From positions 1 through 64,000 of the forward strand of contig NZ_ADKM02000128.1 in NCBI RefSeq assembly GCF_000178155.2: a stretch of 64,000 nucleotides of DNA, read 5' to 3'. Origin of the DNA: Hominimerdicola alba 8 (GTDB lineage: Bacteria > Bacillota > Clostridia > Oscillospirales > Ruminococcaceae). A model generated the notes under the pieces. That model did no database searches and had not been told where the DNA came from. It was given only the letters and a program-made list of their open reading frames with translations. Below are positions 54,781 through 63,558 of the stretch, one piece after another. How positions within the stretch are numbered: the stretch's first letter is position 1; the number at the start of each line of letters is the position of its first letter. The position numbers were made by a program, and so were the translations under genes.

Positions 54781-56565
54781 ATGAAAGAACTTGAATACCC
54801 CTTTGACAGCAGCTTTATAATGAAAAAGAAAAAAGCACTCAGACGACTGCTGGAAGAGCAGGAGCCTGCACCTGCTGTCACTAAAAGAGTTGCTGTGCTG
54901 GGCGGTTCGACAACTGCCGATATCGTCAGGGTGCTGGAACTGTTTCTCAGGAATTTCGGCATAGCCGCAAAGTTCTATGAATGCGAGTATAATATGTTCA
55001 GGCAGGAAGCGCTTTTCCCATCGCAGGAACTTTCTGATTTCAAGCCTGAGATAGTATGGCTCCATACAGGGCTTAGGAACCTCACTTTCAAGCCGTCACC
55101 CGATATGTCTGCCGAACAGATAGCAGACGGGCTTGATGCCGAAGTTGCGGGCTATGTGCAGATGTGGGAAAGCCTGCACGAAAAGTTCGGGTGTGCTGTG
55201 GTGCAGAATAACTTTGAACTGCCATCATCAAGACTTATGGGCAATAACAGCGGCGCTGACCCGCGCGGGCTGGTCAATTTCGTCGGCAGGCTGAATTTAA
55301 GACTTGCAGACGAGATAAATGCTCACAGCGGGGTCTACCTCTGTGATGTCAATTACCTCTCGGCTGTCTGCGGACTGGACGAGTGGAGCGACCCGCAGTA
55401 CTGGTATATGTACAAATATGCCCTCAATACGCGCTTTATACCCGACCTCTGCTTTGAAGCCGCTAAGGTCATAAAAGCAGTTTGTGGCAGAAATAAAAAA
55501 GTGCTGGCGCTTGATCTGGATAATACCATGTGGGGCGGCATAGTCGGTGATGACGGCGTTGAAAACCTCGCAATAGGGCAGGAAACTGCCGAAGCTATGG
55601 CTTTCTACCAGTGGCAGGAGTATGTTAAGTCGCTGAAAAATATCGGCGTACTGCTGACTGTCTGCTCGAAAAACGAAGAGGAAAACGCCATAGCAGGTCT
55701 TGAACACCCCGAAGGCGCTGTCAAGCCCGCAGACTTTACCTTGATAAAGGCAAACTGGGAGCCTAAAAGCGAGAACCTGGTGAATACCGCAAAAGAACTC
55801 GACCTGCTGTCTGAGTCGATAGTGCTGGCAGACGATAACCCTGCTGAACGCGAGATAGTCCGCGCATGCGGTTTCTCGGCACCTGACATTGGCGAGGTGT
55901 GGGACTATATCCGTGTTATCGACCGTTCGGGCTTCTTTGAAACGGTCAGCCTTTCGGCAGATGACCTAAAACGCACCGAAATGTACGCCGAAAATGCCAA
56001 GCGCAAACAGGCGCAGTCGAAGTTCGCTGACTATAACGACTACCTGCTGAGCCTTGAAATGAATGCCGAGATAGCACCTTTCAAGCCTGTCTATGTTGAA
56101 AGACTGGCACAGCTGGCGGGCAAGAGCAATCAGTTCAACCTGACCACAAAACGCTTCACTGAAAGCGATATGACACACTTTATGGAAAGTCAGGGCTATG
56201 TCACACTGTACGGCAAACTGGCTGACAAGTTTGGCGATAACGGCGTGGTGTCCGAGATAATAGGCAGAGTTGACGGCAGGGAAGTACATATCGAACTGTG
56301 GCTGATGTCGTGCAGAGTGCTGAAAAGGGGCATGGAATACGCCATGCTGGACGAACTGGTGAAAGCCGCAAAAAATGTCGGCGCTGACAGACTTGTGGGC
56401 TATTATCTCCCCACAGCGAAGAATAAGATGGTCGAGAAATTTTATGGCGAACTGGGCTTTACACTGACAGAAACACATGATGACGGCGCGACAGTGTGGG
56501 CGCTTTCGCTTGATGAGCATAAAGAGAGTAAAAATAAGGCAATAAATGTCAAAAGGGAGGACTAA
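54781..56565 (+). CDS. FkbH-like HAD-IIIC family protein
   Basis: 594 residues. The N-terminal 230 residues resemble an SGNH-like domain (VLGGSTTADIVRVLELFL). The HAD domain follows, with LDLDNTMWGGIVGDDG (about 242-257) and LADDNPAERE. A GNAT-like C-terminal domain ends it (ESDMTHFMES, YLPTAKNKMVEKFYGELGF). FkbH proteins load a 1,3-bisphosphoglycerate-derived glyceryl unit onto an ACP. The ACP gene starts 2 nt after the stop, strongly suggesting that pairing here. AAAGGA precedes ATG 54781. Confidence 0.9.
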   Translation: MKELEYPFDSSFIMKKKKALRRLLEEQEPAPAVTKRVAVLGGSTTADIVRVLELFLRNFGIAAKFYECEYNMFRQEALFPSQELSDFKPEIVWLHTGLRNLTFKPSPDMSAEQIADGLDAEVAGYVQMWESLHEKFGCAVVQNNFELPSSRLMGNNSGADPRGLVNFVGRLNLRLADEINAHSGVYLCDVNYLSAVCGLDEWSDPQYWYMYKYALNTRFIPDLCFEAAKVIKAVCGRNKKVLALDLDNTMWGGIVGDDGVENLAIGQETAEAMAFYQWQEYVKSLKNIGVLLTVCSKNEEENAIAGLEHPEGAVKPADFTLIKANWEPKSENLVNTAKELDLLSESIVLADDNPAEREIVRACGFSAPDIGEVWDYIRVIDRSGFFETVSLSADDLKRTEMYAENAKRKQAQSKFADYNDYLLSLEMNAEIAPFKPVYVERLAQLAGKSNQFNLTTKRFTESDMTHFMESQGYVTLYGKLADKFGDNGVVSEIIGRVDGREVHIELWLMSCRVLKRGMEYAMLDELVKAAKNVGADRLVGYYLPTAKNKMVEKFYGELGFTLTETHDDGATVWALSLDEHKESKNKAINVKRED

Positions 56566-56567
56566 AA

Positions 56568-56813
56568 ATGGCAAACGCAAATGATATATTGAAAAGGCTC
56601 AACGAAGTTTTCAGGGACGTTTTTGATGATGATGACATTGTCGTTACACCAAAGACCACCGCTGACGACATAGAGGACTGGGACTCCATCGAGCATATCA
56701 CGCTGATAGGCGCTGTTGAGGACGAGTTCGGCATGAAATTCAAGATGGGCGAAGTTTCGGGCATGAACAACGTTGGCGATATGCTTAAGATAATCATGGC
56801 GAGGGGCAAGTAA
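56568..56813 (+). CDS. Acyl carrier protein
   Basis: 81 residues, acidic. The phosphopantetheine Ser40 lies in EDWDSIEHITLI. The divergent context (DDDIVVTPKTTADDIEDWDS) separates it from the fatty-acid AcpP (usually DSLD) and matches dedicated ACPs beside FkbH-like genes. It would carry the glyceryl or acyl group from the FkbH-like enzyme to the MBOAT protein. GGGAGG SD; last gene of the operon. Confidence 0.92.
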   Translation: MANANDILKRLNEVFRDVFDDDDIVVTPKTTADDIEDWDSIEHITLIGAVEDEFGMKFKMGEVSGMNNVGDMLKIIMARGK

Positions 56814-56892
56814 GCTCTGCCGAAAATGGCAGGCTTGCAGGAATATATATCAACATAACGATAACGAGAGATCAAGTCAGGGAGGTGTCAGA

Positions 56893-57447
56893 GTGAGCAT
56901 AAATCTGTGTGCGGGCGTATCATCGCCCGGTGCTGACAAGGTGGAGAGCAGTTTTTGCAGAAACGGCAGAGAGGTGAGCGGTCTGCTTAGCGCGGAACAG
57001 ATATTGTCCTGTGCAAGGGAGTATATCGGGCTTCTGCCGAAACAGCTGTTCTTCTTTATAGACCTGCCCCGCGAGGACGGAGAGGGTTATGACAGCTATA
57101 TCCTTGACTGCACGAAAAAAGTGGCGCTGGCGCTGTTGGACTGTTACGGCGACCTGCTGATGAATGACGGACCATCGCGTTTCGGCTTTGGGGGATATCC
57201 CTGTGAGGACGAAATGATGTTCGGAGAATTTCAGGAGTTTTACGCCTACTGCGACAGCATCAGGGCTGAGAAAATAAGTGAGATGCTTGAGAAGATAGGC
57301 GTTAAGAAGAAGGATAAGGCTGATTCGCTCAGCGACTATATGTCCGATGATGATGAGGGTGTTCTGACCCCCATTGAGTCTGACGGCATCACGGTATACG
57401 ATCTGCCCGAACTATTGCACGATGCGGGAATGGTACTCAATTCATAA
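56893..57447 (+). CDS. Hypothetical protein
   Basis: 184 residues, acidic, no signal or TM. Segments LPKQLFFFIDLPREDGEGYDSYILDC and CTKKVALALLDCYGDLLMNDGPSRFGFGGYP suggest a compact alpha/beta domain, and an acidic tail follows (LSDYMSDDDEGVL). I do not know the family. Start is GTG 56893 with GGAGGTG 5 nt upstream. Its last residues, Leu-Asn-Ser-stop, look like the repeat-derived ends of other genes, though only one AATTCAT unit is present. Confidence 0.68.
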   Translation: MSINLCAGVSSPGADKVESSFCRNGREVSGLLSAEQILSCAREYIGLLPKQLFFFIDLPREDGEGYDSYILDCTKKVALALLDCYGDLLMNDGPSRFGFGGYPCEDEMMFGEFQEFYAYCDSIRAEKISEMLEKIGVKKKDKADSLSDYMSDDDEGVLTPIESDGITVYDLPELLHDAGMVLNS

Positions 57448-57570
57448 CGTGGTTATCCCGCTGACACACCACAAAAACGGCGGTTTTACAGAACTTAAGG
57501 TGGCTAGCGTATGGCGCTCAATTATCCTTTTGTTTACAACATTTTCAGCTGGTGTGCTAAAGGGATAGTC

Positions 57571-57592
57571 ATAATTCATAATTTTTGGCATG
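57571..57592. repeat. AATTCATAATT repeat
   Basis: ATAATTCATAATTTTTGGCATG between the 56893 gene and ppa. Confidence 0.7.
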
Positions 57593-57626
57593 AACGCGAG
57601 AATGACGTTTTTTACAGGAGGTCAGT

Positions 57627-58157
57627 ATGAATATCTGGCATGATATTTCACCGAAATCTATATCTAAAAATAAGTTCACTGCTGTTGTCGAGATATCCAA
57701 AGGCTCAAAGGTAAAGTATGAACTTGACAAGGCTACAGGTCTGCTGAAGATGGACAGGATATTGTATACATCGACTCACTATCCCGCCAATTACGGCTTT
57801 ATACCGCGTACCTATGCTGAGGACGGCGACCCGCTGGACGTGCTGGTGCTTTGCTCGGAAACGCTTGAACCGCTCTCGCTGGTGGACTGCTATCCGATAG
57901 GCATGATAATGATGATGGATAACGGCGCGGCAGACGAGAAAATAATCTGCATACCCCTTAACGACCCCACATATAATATGTACCGCGATATAAGTGAACT
58001 GCCTAAGCATATCTTTGATGAGATGAAACATTTCTTCACCGTGTACAAGGCGCTGGAGAACAAAGATACTGTCATTGACGATGTAAAGGGCGTTGATGCC
58101 GCAGTTGAAACCATTGAGAGCTGTATCGACAGGTACATCGAGTGCTTCTGCAAGTGA
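57627..58157 (+). CDS. ppa: Inorganic pyrophosphatase, family I
   Basis: 176 residues. It hydrolyses pyrophosphate and so drives biosynthetic reactions. EISKGSKVKYELDKATGLLKMDRI, YPANYGFIPRTYAEDGDPLDVLVL (metal-binding Asp residues) and a conserved Lys/Asp pair match the soluble Mg-dependent family. SD AGGAGG. The next gene starts 20 nt after its stop. Confidence 0.95.
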   Translation: MNIWHDISPKSISKNKFTAVVEISKGSKVKYELDKATGLLKMDRILYTSTHYPANYGFIPRTYAEDGDPLDVLVLCSETLEPLSLVDCYPIGMIMMMDNGAADEKIICIPLNDPTYNMYRDISELPKHIFDEMKHFFTVYKALENKDTVIDDVKGVDAAVETIESCIDRYIECFCK

Positions 58158-58177
58158 TGCGCTGAAAGGAGAAAGAA

Positions 58178-58705
58178 ATGTCACTATTTGGTAAATTGTT
58201 TGGCAAAAAAGAAAAGCCGCCTCAGCCGCAGACTCCCCAGAGAGTCTATATCGACACACCGTTCGGGCAGTTCACGGATTATTACGAACAGTACAATAAT
58301 CCCAGCTGTTGTAACGTTTTTGACTGGTATGAAGATGACGGTGAACCTCTGGAGGTGACGGTGTTCTACGATGACCCTGTCGCAAAGACCGCCGATAAAG
58401 GCTTAGCGGCGCTGGGGCGTTTCCTTGCGGATAAAGCAAATGTGGACTACCGCGTGAAGATGGCGGCGCTCGATGCCCTTGCTGACAGCGAGGGATTTAT
58501 CCCCGATGAGAATGGTATGCTTACCTCGAAAAGCCTTTTTCTTGACGGCATGAGGATCGAGTATATTGAGATAGACCGTGAGGGAAACGCGGAGTTCGGC
58601 ATATATGAATGCAGAGCGCAGGACGTGAGAATGGTGAAAGTCACCATCACTGACAAGGGCACGTTTGAGGTAAAGGTCAGTCGTTACGGCGAAGAAGAGT
58701 GGTAG
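58178..58705 (+). CDS. Hypothetical protein
   Basis: 175 residues, acidic, soluble after a basic N-terminus (MSLFGKLFGKKEKPPQPQTP). TPFGQFTDYYEQ, FDWYEDDGEPLEVTVFYDD and KVSRYGEEEW suggest an alpha/beta domain. Not recognised with confidence, perhaps a DUF2262-like fold. AAAGGAG SD. Probably co-transcribed with ppa. Confidence 0.68.
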   Translation: MSLFGKLFGKKEKPPQPQTPQRVYIDTPFGQFTDYYEQYNNPSCCNVFDWYEDDGEPLEVTVFYDDPVAKTADKGLAALGRFLADKANVDYRVKMAALDALADSEGFIPDENGMLTSKSLFLDGMRIEYIEIDREGNAEFGIYECRAQDVRMVKVTITDKGTFEVKVSRYGEEEW

Positions 58706-58741
58706 GTGCAGGTCAGGTCTGAATAGAAAAGAGGGGTGTCG

Positions 58742-59647
58742 GTGGATATAAGGGTGCTGAGATATTTTCTCGCGGTAGCGCGTGAGCAAAGCTATTCGGT
58801 GGCGGCGGAAAGGCTTTATCTTTCACAGCCCACGCTTTCCCGTCAGCTCAAAGAGCTGGAGGAAGAACTGGGCACGACACTGCTGATACGTTCAAACAAG
58901 GGCGTAACGCTTACCGAAGAGGGTATGATACTCCGCAAGCGGGCGGAAGAGATAGTCGAACTGATGGAAAAGACCGAACTGGAAGTCCGCCAGAGCAGTG
59001 AACAGGTGTCGGGCAAGGTCTACATCGGTGCGGGTGAAACATATTCTATAAAGCTGATAGCCGACACCGCGCAGAAGCTACAGTGTGAGCACCCCGATAT
59101 CCGCTACAGCATCTACAGCGCAGACGGTACAGATGTGCTTGAAAGGCTTGACAGGGGGCTGATAGACTTCGGCATGATATTCCAGCCCTACGACAGCAGT
59201 AAGTATGAGGGCATCGAGATACCGCTGAAAGATACTTTCGGTGTGCTGATGCGCAAGGATATGCCCCTTGCCGATAAAGATGTCATCGAACTGTCTGACC
59301 TTATCGGCAAGCCGCTGATAATCCCCCGACAGCCCAACCACAACACCCGCATCGCTGAAATGATAAGCAAGTATGATGAGAATATGCACATCGCGGCAGA
59401 GTATAATCTGGTGTACAACGGTTCGGTAATGGCGGCTGAGGGCATGGGCTACTGCGTGACTTTCGACAAGCTGATAAATGTCAGCGGCGACAGCAAACTG
59501 TGCTTCAAACCGCTGCTTCCGAAGTTTGAAGCGACCTGCACGTTCGTCTGGAAGAAGTACACAGTCTTCACTAAGGCGGCAGAACTGTTTTTGCGGCAGT
59601 TCAGGCAGGATATCGAAGAACTTAAAAACAATACAGAAAAAGGCTGA
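58742..59647 (+). CDS. LysR-family transcriptional regulator
   Basis: 301 residues. The N-terminal winged helix reads DIRVLRYFLAVAREQSYSVAAERLYLSQPTLSRQLKELEEELG, followed by a periplasmic-binding-like co-inducer domain (about 90-295). Start is GTG 58742, with GAGGGG 5 nt upstream, giving the typical MDIRVLRYF opening; the GTG at 58736 overlaps the SD. LysR regulators usually control a neighbouring divergent gene. None lies divergent here, so its targets are elsewhere. Confidence 0.92.
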   Translation: MDIRVLRYFLAVAREQSYSVAAERLYLSQPTLSRQLKELEEELGTTLLIRSNKGVTLTEEGMILRKRAEEIVELMEKTELEVRQSSEQVSGKVYIGAGETYSIKLIADTAQKLQCEHPDIRYSIYSADGTDVLERLDRGLIDFGMIFQPYDSSKYEGIEIPLKDTFGVLMRKDMPLADKDVIELSDLIGKPLIIPRQPNHNTRIAEMISKYDENMHIAAEYNLVYNGSVMAAEGMGYCVTFDKLINVSGDSKLCFKPLLPKFEATCTFVWKKYTVFTKAAELFLRQFRQDIEELKNNTEKG

Positions 59648-59669
59648 GGCACTTGCCCCAGCCTTTTTT
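59640..59669. terminator. Terminator between the LysR and spoVAC genes
   Basis: AAGGCTGAGGC and GCCCCAGCCTT stem followed by seven T, at a convergent gene pair. Confidence 0.8.
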
Positions 59670-60130
59670 TATGCCTTGAAAAGCCAGTAAATAAGCCCGT
59701 AGGCGATACTTGCCAGCGTACCGTAGAGAATGACAGGTCCGCAGATGATGAAAATTTTCGCGCCCAGCCCTGTGATGAAGCCCTCAGTTCGGAACTCCAC
59801 AGCTGGTGCGCAGACAGAGTTTGCAAAGCCTGTTATGGGGACAAGTGTGCCTGCACCCGCGTGTTTTGCTATTTTTTCGTACAGTCCCAGCCCTGTAAGC
59901 AGCGCGGAAATGAAGATCAGCGTGATCGAAACGGCGGAAGCAACGGCTTTTTCGGAAAGCCCCGCTGCGCTGTAGGCGGCAGACAGCACTTGACCCGAAA
60001 GACAGATAAGTCCCCCGATAATAAAGGCTTTAGGAAGGTTTTTGTACCACTTGCTGGGGCGGTCGGCGGCGGTGACGAGTCGTGCGTAGTGTTCTTTTGT
60101 GATGCCTGTTTTCTCGGTAAGATCCTGCAT
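59669..60130 (-). CDS. spoVAC: Stage V sporulation protein AC
   Basis: 153 residues with four or five membrane helices. FIIGGLICLSGQVLS, GAGTLVPITGFANSVCAPAVEFRTEGFITGLGAKIF and GPVILYG are the SpoVAC/SpoVAEb signature. The SpoVA complex forms the inner-membrane channel that takes up and releases dipicolinic acid in spores. Normally it sits in a spoVA operon with AD and AE genes. Here it stands alone in the window. Start is ATG 60130 with AAAGGAG SD. The longer frame to 60265 is leader. Confidence 0.88.
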   Translation of the reverse strand: MQDLTEKTGITKEHYARLVTAADRPSKWYKNLPKAFIIGGLICLSGQVLSAAYSAAGLSEKAVASAVSITLIFISALLTGLGLYEKIAKHAGAGTLVPITGFANSVCAPAVEFRTEGFITGLGAKIFIICGPVILYGTLASIAYGLIYWLFKA

Positions 60131-60301
60131 AGTTATCTCCTTTGCGAAATTTTTTCGGCAGACATTTATCGCGGTGACAGCACAGCGGCAAATGTATATG
60201 ATGTGTGTATGCTTTTGTAAAATAGTGTTTCGGTTTTGGCTGAAAATATACTCTTTCAGACGCAAGTATTAAAGAAATTTATCTGTTTGGAAATCATTTC
60301 C

Positions 60302-61788
60302 ATGAAATTTTAAGCGTTATTGCTAAAAGCGGGATTTAGAAAACGTTTTCGCTGTAGTATTGTACAAAGAGAAATAAAAAGTTAAAATGTCCAAGCCAAG
60401 TGCTTCACCCGGAGATCGGATAACCCTCTTAAAAGTTGACTGACTTCGGAAAAAATATTAAGCTAAAATGTCAAGATGGTAATTATTTACATGATTTTTT
60501 AAGCATCTTTGCTAAAACACATGTTAAGAATGAGAATATTATGTGCTAATGTACAAATAAAGCTAAATGGTTTAATTATAAACAACTCGGTAATAGTTGA
60601 AAATAGGGCATTCACCTCAAAATTATTGACAAAATGCGAAAATGATATCCTATATTCGGCGCGGCTGTTAATGAAAAATGTCTGATTGGAAATTATTTAC
60701 ATGATTTTTTAAGCATTCTTGCTAAAACACATGTTAAAAATACTATTCTCATGTACTAATGTACAAATAAAGCTAAATAGTTTAATTATAAATATATCCG
60801 TCATAGTTACGACCGTAACCAAAATCAAAGGTGAAGTCTTGTTTAAGGAAGTTCCAGCCTCGCCGCGAAAACGCTTTCAGAAATAATTGAATATATATTG
60901 ATCGCTTCGCTCTGAGTTCTGATGAAGTATACAAAATATGTATCATCTGGAAAATATTCGTATTCTAAGCCTGAGAAAAGTATACTATTTCGGGCGTTAA
61001 TATTAAAGAAAAATGACTACATGGAAATTACTTACATGATTTTTTAAGCATTGTTGCTAAATGAGCCGTTCAGAAAACGGTTTTCTTGTGTTATTGTACA
61101 AATTGTGTTAAAATAATTAATCATAGGATTTGCCTGCTTTCTGCTGAAAGACTGATACTCTCCAAAAGTATACTAAATCAGGGCAGGAATATTAAAAGAA
61201 GATGACTTTCTGGAAATTACTTACATGAAATTTAAAGCATTCTTGCTAAAACACATATTAAAAATACTGTTCTCGTGTACTAATGTACAAATAAAGCTAA
61301 ATGCTTTAATTATAAATATATCCGTCACAGATTAGAACAAAGCCCTCCCGCAGAGGTCACTGCGCTAATGGTGCAACGAAAATGCCGCCGAAAAAAGGTT
61401 ACAGAACGGTGTTAAAATCGGTCAGAGTAATATAAATGTATACGAAATGTGTCGCTAATGCTAGTTAAGTATTACTGACAGGCTAAATAGTATATTAAAT
61501 TAGGCTCTAATATTAAGAAATATTGTCAGGCTGGAAATAAATTACATGGAATTTTAAGCATCTGTGCTAAAATACTGATTTAGAAAACGTTTGCGATGTG
61601 CTGATTTACAAATAATGATAAACTATTTAACATTATGTAGGTGTGAACCTATCATATACATATATTAACTTAACGATGGTTAATTTATACTGTAACTGAC
61701 CTTTGGGTTTAGCTATTGATTATTAATCAATGATAGCTTTTTATTAAGGAAATGTTAGTAATTGGAAATAATTTACATGATTTTTTAA
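60302..61788 (+). other. Six Met-X-Phe-stop micro-ORFs in array 2
   Basis: Each block reads ATG-NNN-TTT-TAA: MKF (60302), MIF (60491, 60701, 61036, 61777), MEF (61546). Only the middle codon varies (AAA, ATT, GAA). The copy at 61225 has lost the stop (TTT-AAA) and runs on for 36 codons. The upstream purines GGAA make a weak SD about 9 nt away, replaced by GGTA at 60491. Translation is unproven, and the bases also form an imperfect TTTTAAGC/GCTAAAA hairpin. Confidence 0.45.
61711..61742 (+). terminator. Terminator-like hairpin in array 2
   Basis: AGCTAT-TGATT and AATCA-ATAGCT with a three-base bulge, followed by TTTTT. The 61800-62206 interval has only a GATATTTC/GAAATATC inverted repeat (62062-62091) besides AT-rich sequence. 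Confidence 0.5.
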
Positions 61789-62206
61789 GCGTTGTTGCTA
61801 AATTATATGTTATGAAAACCAATATACTGTCGAAACAGACAATTAAATCAGACGGCTTTTCTTCGGCTAATTAATCGGGCATTTCTTGCGGATCATCGTA
61901 TCTATATAATATATCTTTGCGTTTATTCTTGTTTCCTTATATATAAGTGATATTCTATATATAGAATGTGTGTCGGTCTTTTGTCAACTGAACGAAGTTT
62001 GGCTGATCGCGGTCGGAGAGAATGCTCTGAGAATGCTTCTCACTAACCGTGTCCGAAGGCGGATATTTCTGTCGCCTGCGCCTGAAATATCAGCAAATAA
62101 AGCGCGGATAAGCTGTATGTTATGTGGAAATAGCTAAATCAAGATAGCTGATTGCTGACTTTTGTTGTGCATTCCTATAAAACTAATTGAATTTTGCAAT
62201 ATTGTA

Positions 62207-62235
62207 TTGACAAATAATATTATATGGCGTATAAT
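62207..62235 (+). promoter_or_regulatory. Promoter of the padR operon
   Basis: TTGACA (62207-62212), 17 nt, TATAAT (62230-62235). The leader is about 110 nt. Confidence 0.85.
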
Positions 62236-62385
62236 ATCATCAGAACAAAGATATTGGAAATTAAAAAATACTGTTGCAAATAATATATTATAGATACATG
62301 CAGTTACACATTCCGGTAGACAAAAGTTCAAAGAACGCAAAGGAGAAAGACTATGCACAGAGTTATCAAAGAAAGGAGCAGAAAT

Positions 62386-62712
62386 ATGGGATTTTCAGTC
62401 AATGCAGGACTGCTCGACGCAATGGTGCTTTCGGTGGTGCAGAATGATGACACTTACGGCTACGAGATCACACAGTACTTAAGAAAAGCGGTGGATATCT
62501 CGGAGTCAACACTGTACCCCGTACTGAGAAGATTGCAGAAGAATGATCTTCTGGAAACCTACGATAAGGAGTACATGGGCAGAAACCGCAGATATTACAG
62601 GGTCACACCCAAAGGCAACGAGGCGCTTGAAGAGTACAGAGTAGAATGGCAGGCGCATAAAGAAAAGGTAGACAGTATACTGATGAACAAGGGGGCAGAC
62701 GATAATGAATAG
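62386..62712 (+). CDS. PadR-family transcriptional regulator
   Basis: 108 residues, the usual PadR subfamily-2 length. NAGLLDAMVLSVVQNDDTYGYEITQYL, SESTLYPVLRRLQKNDLLE and GRNRRYYRVTPKGNEALEEY form the winged helix, and a single C-terminal dimerisation helix follows. Start ATG 62386 has its own AAAGGAG. A second in-frame ATG at 62353 has another AAAGGAG and would add 11 residues. It overlaps the next gene by 8 nt. PadR regulators of this kind usually repress their own DUF1700 operon. Confidence 0.9.
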   Translation: MGFSVNAGLLDAMVLSVVQNDDTYGYEITQYLRKAVDISESTLYPVLRRLQKNDLLETYDKEYMGRNRRYYRVTPKGNEALEEYRVEWQAHKEKVDSILMNKGADDNE

Positions 62713-63547
62713 ACTGGAATTTCTGACGAGCCTCAGGTACAACCTCGAAAAAGGCGGGCTCCCCCGTGATGATATCGAGGACGCGCTCAGCTACTACGAG
62801 GAGATATTTTTCGATTCGGGTTACGGCAGTGACGAGCAGACGGTCAGCATGCTGGGTTCGCCCGAAGAACTCGCAAGAGAGATACTGATAGACAACGGTT
62901 TTCACCCTGACGGCGATGCGGCTTACGAACTGGGCGAGGCTGACAGAAATGCTTACGGGCACGCTCAGGATGTTCAGTTTGAGGAAGTCGGCAAAGAGAA
63001 TAATAGCAATACTCATGGCGGCTACGATTACGGTTATGGCTACGGCACAGGCAATACCTCAGGCGCTGGTCAGGCACAGAATGCCGCAGGTTTTGATTTC
63101 AATGAGGCGGCAGGCAGGTTTGGGCAGTTTGTAGACGGCGTTTTCACCACCGCGAAAAATGTTTATGACAAGCAGTTCAACGACCCGAGCATGACCGATG
63201 TGCAGAAAAGCAAGCGCAACAATGTCATTCTTAAGGTGCTGATACTTTTGCTTACCGTACCCATCTGGGGCAGTATCGTTGTAGGTATTCTCGGTGCAAT
63301 AGTTGGCATTCTGGGCGGACTGCTGGGGTTGATAGTCAGCCTGATAGCCGGCGGCTTTTCACTGATAGGCGGCGGTATAGTTGACCTGTTCAGGGTCACA
63401 CCGATAGGCGTTATGGAGATAGGCGGCGGACTTCTTCTGCTTGGTATCTTCGGACTGGTAGCAAGACCCGCTTTCAGAGGTCTTACTAAGCTCTGCAAGT
63501 GGATATTCGGCGGCATAAAGAAACTCTTCTGCAAGTTTTTTCGCTAA
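62705..63547 (+). CDS. DUF1700-family membrane protein
   Basis: 280 residues. The N-terminal helical domain (MNRLEFLTSLRYNLEKGGLPRDDIEDALSYYEEIF) is the DUF1700/HAAS signature. A Gly/Tyr-rich linker (YDYGYGYGTG) follows, then four membrane helices (about 175-262) rich in GG pairs. Such proteins accompany PadR regulators and DUF4097 surface proteins. They are thought to act in envelope-stress signalling, though the mechanism is unclear. Overlaps padR; next gene starts 11 nt later. Confidence 0.85.
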   Translation: MNRLEFLTSLRYNLEKGGLPRDDIEDALSYYEEIFFDSGYGSDEQTVSMLGSPEELAREILIDNGFHPDGDAAYELGEADRNAYGHAQDVQFEEVGKENNSNTHGGYDYGYGYGTGNTSGAGQAQNAAGFDFNEAAGRFGQFVDGVFTTAKNVYDKQFNDPSMTDVQKSKRNNVILKVLILLLTVPIWGSIVVGILGAIVGILGGLLGLIVSLIAGGFSLIGGGIVDLFRVTPIGVMEIGGGLLLLGIFGLVARPAFRGLTKLCKWIFGGIKKLFCKFFR

Positions 63548-63558
63548 GGAGGAAACAA

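Larger units (their letters stand above)
60284..61800 (+). repeat. Tandem non-coding array 2 (seven units)
   Basis: Seven copies of a block with consensus GGAAATTATTTACATG, then ATTTTTTAAGCATTNTTGCTAAA, with ATGs at 60302, 60491, 60701, 61036, 61225, 61546 and 61777 (spacing 189-335 bp). Two subtypes follow the block: one with ACACATGTTAA and TAATGTACAAATAAAGC (60491, 60701, 61225), another with AGAAAACGNTTT and TTGTACAAA (60302, 61036, 61546). A second module AGTATACTAAATCAGGGC precedes some units (near 60978, 61167, 61488). AT-rich, no long conserved ORF. A terminator-like hairpin lies at 61711-61742. RNA family unknown to me. Confidence 0.8.

Noticed and set aside
60284-61800. CRISPR or iteron-type origin in array 2
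   Set aside because: Blocks are irregularly spaced, intervening sequence is partly shared in subtypes, and no replication or cas gene is nearby.
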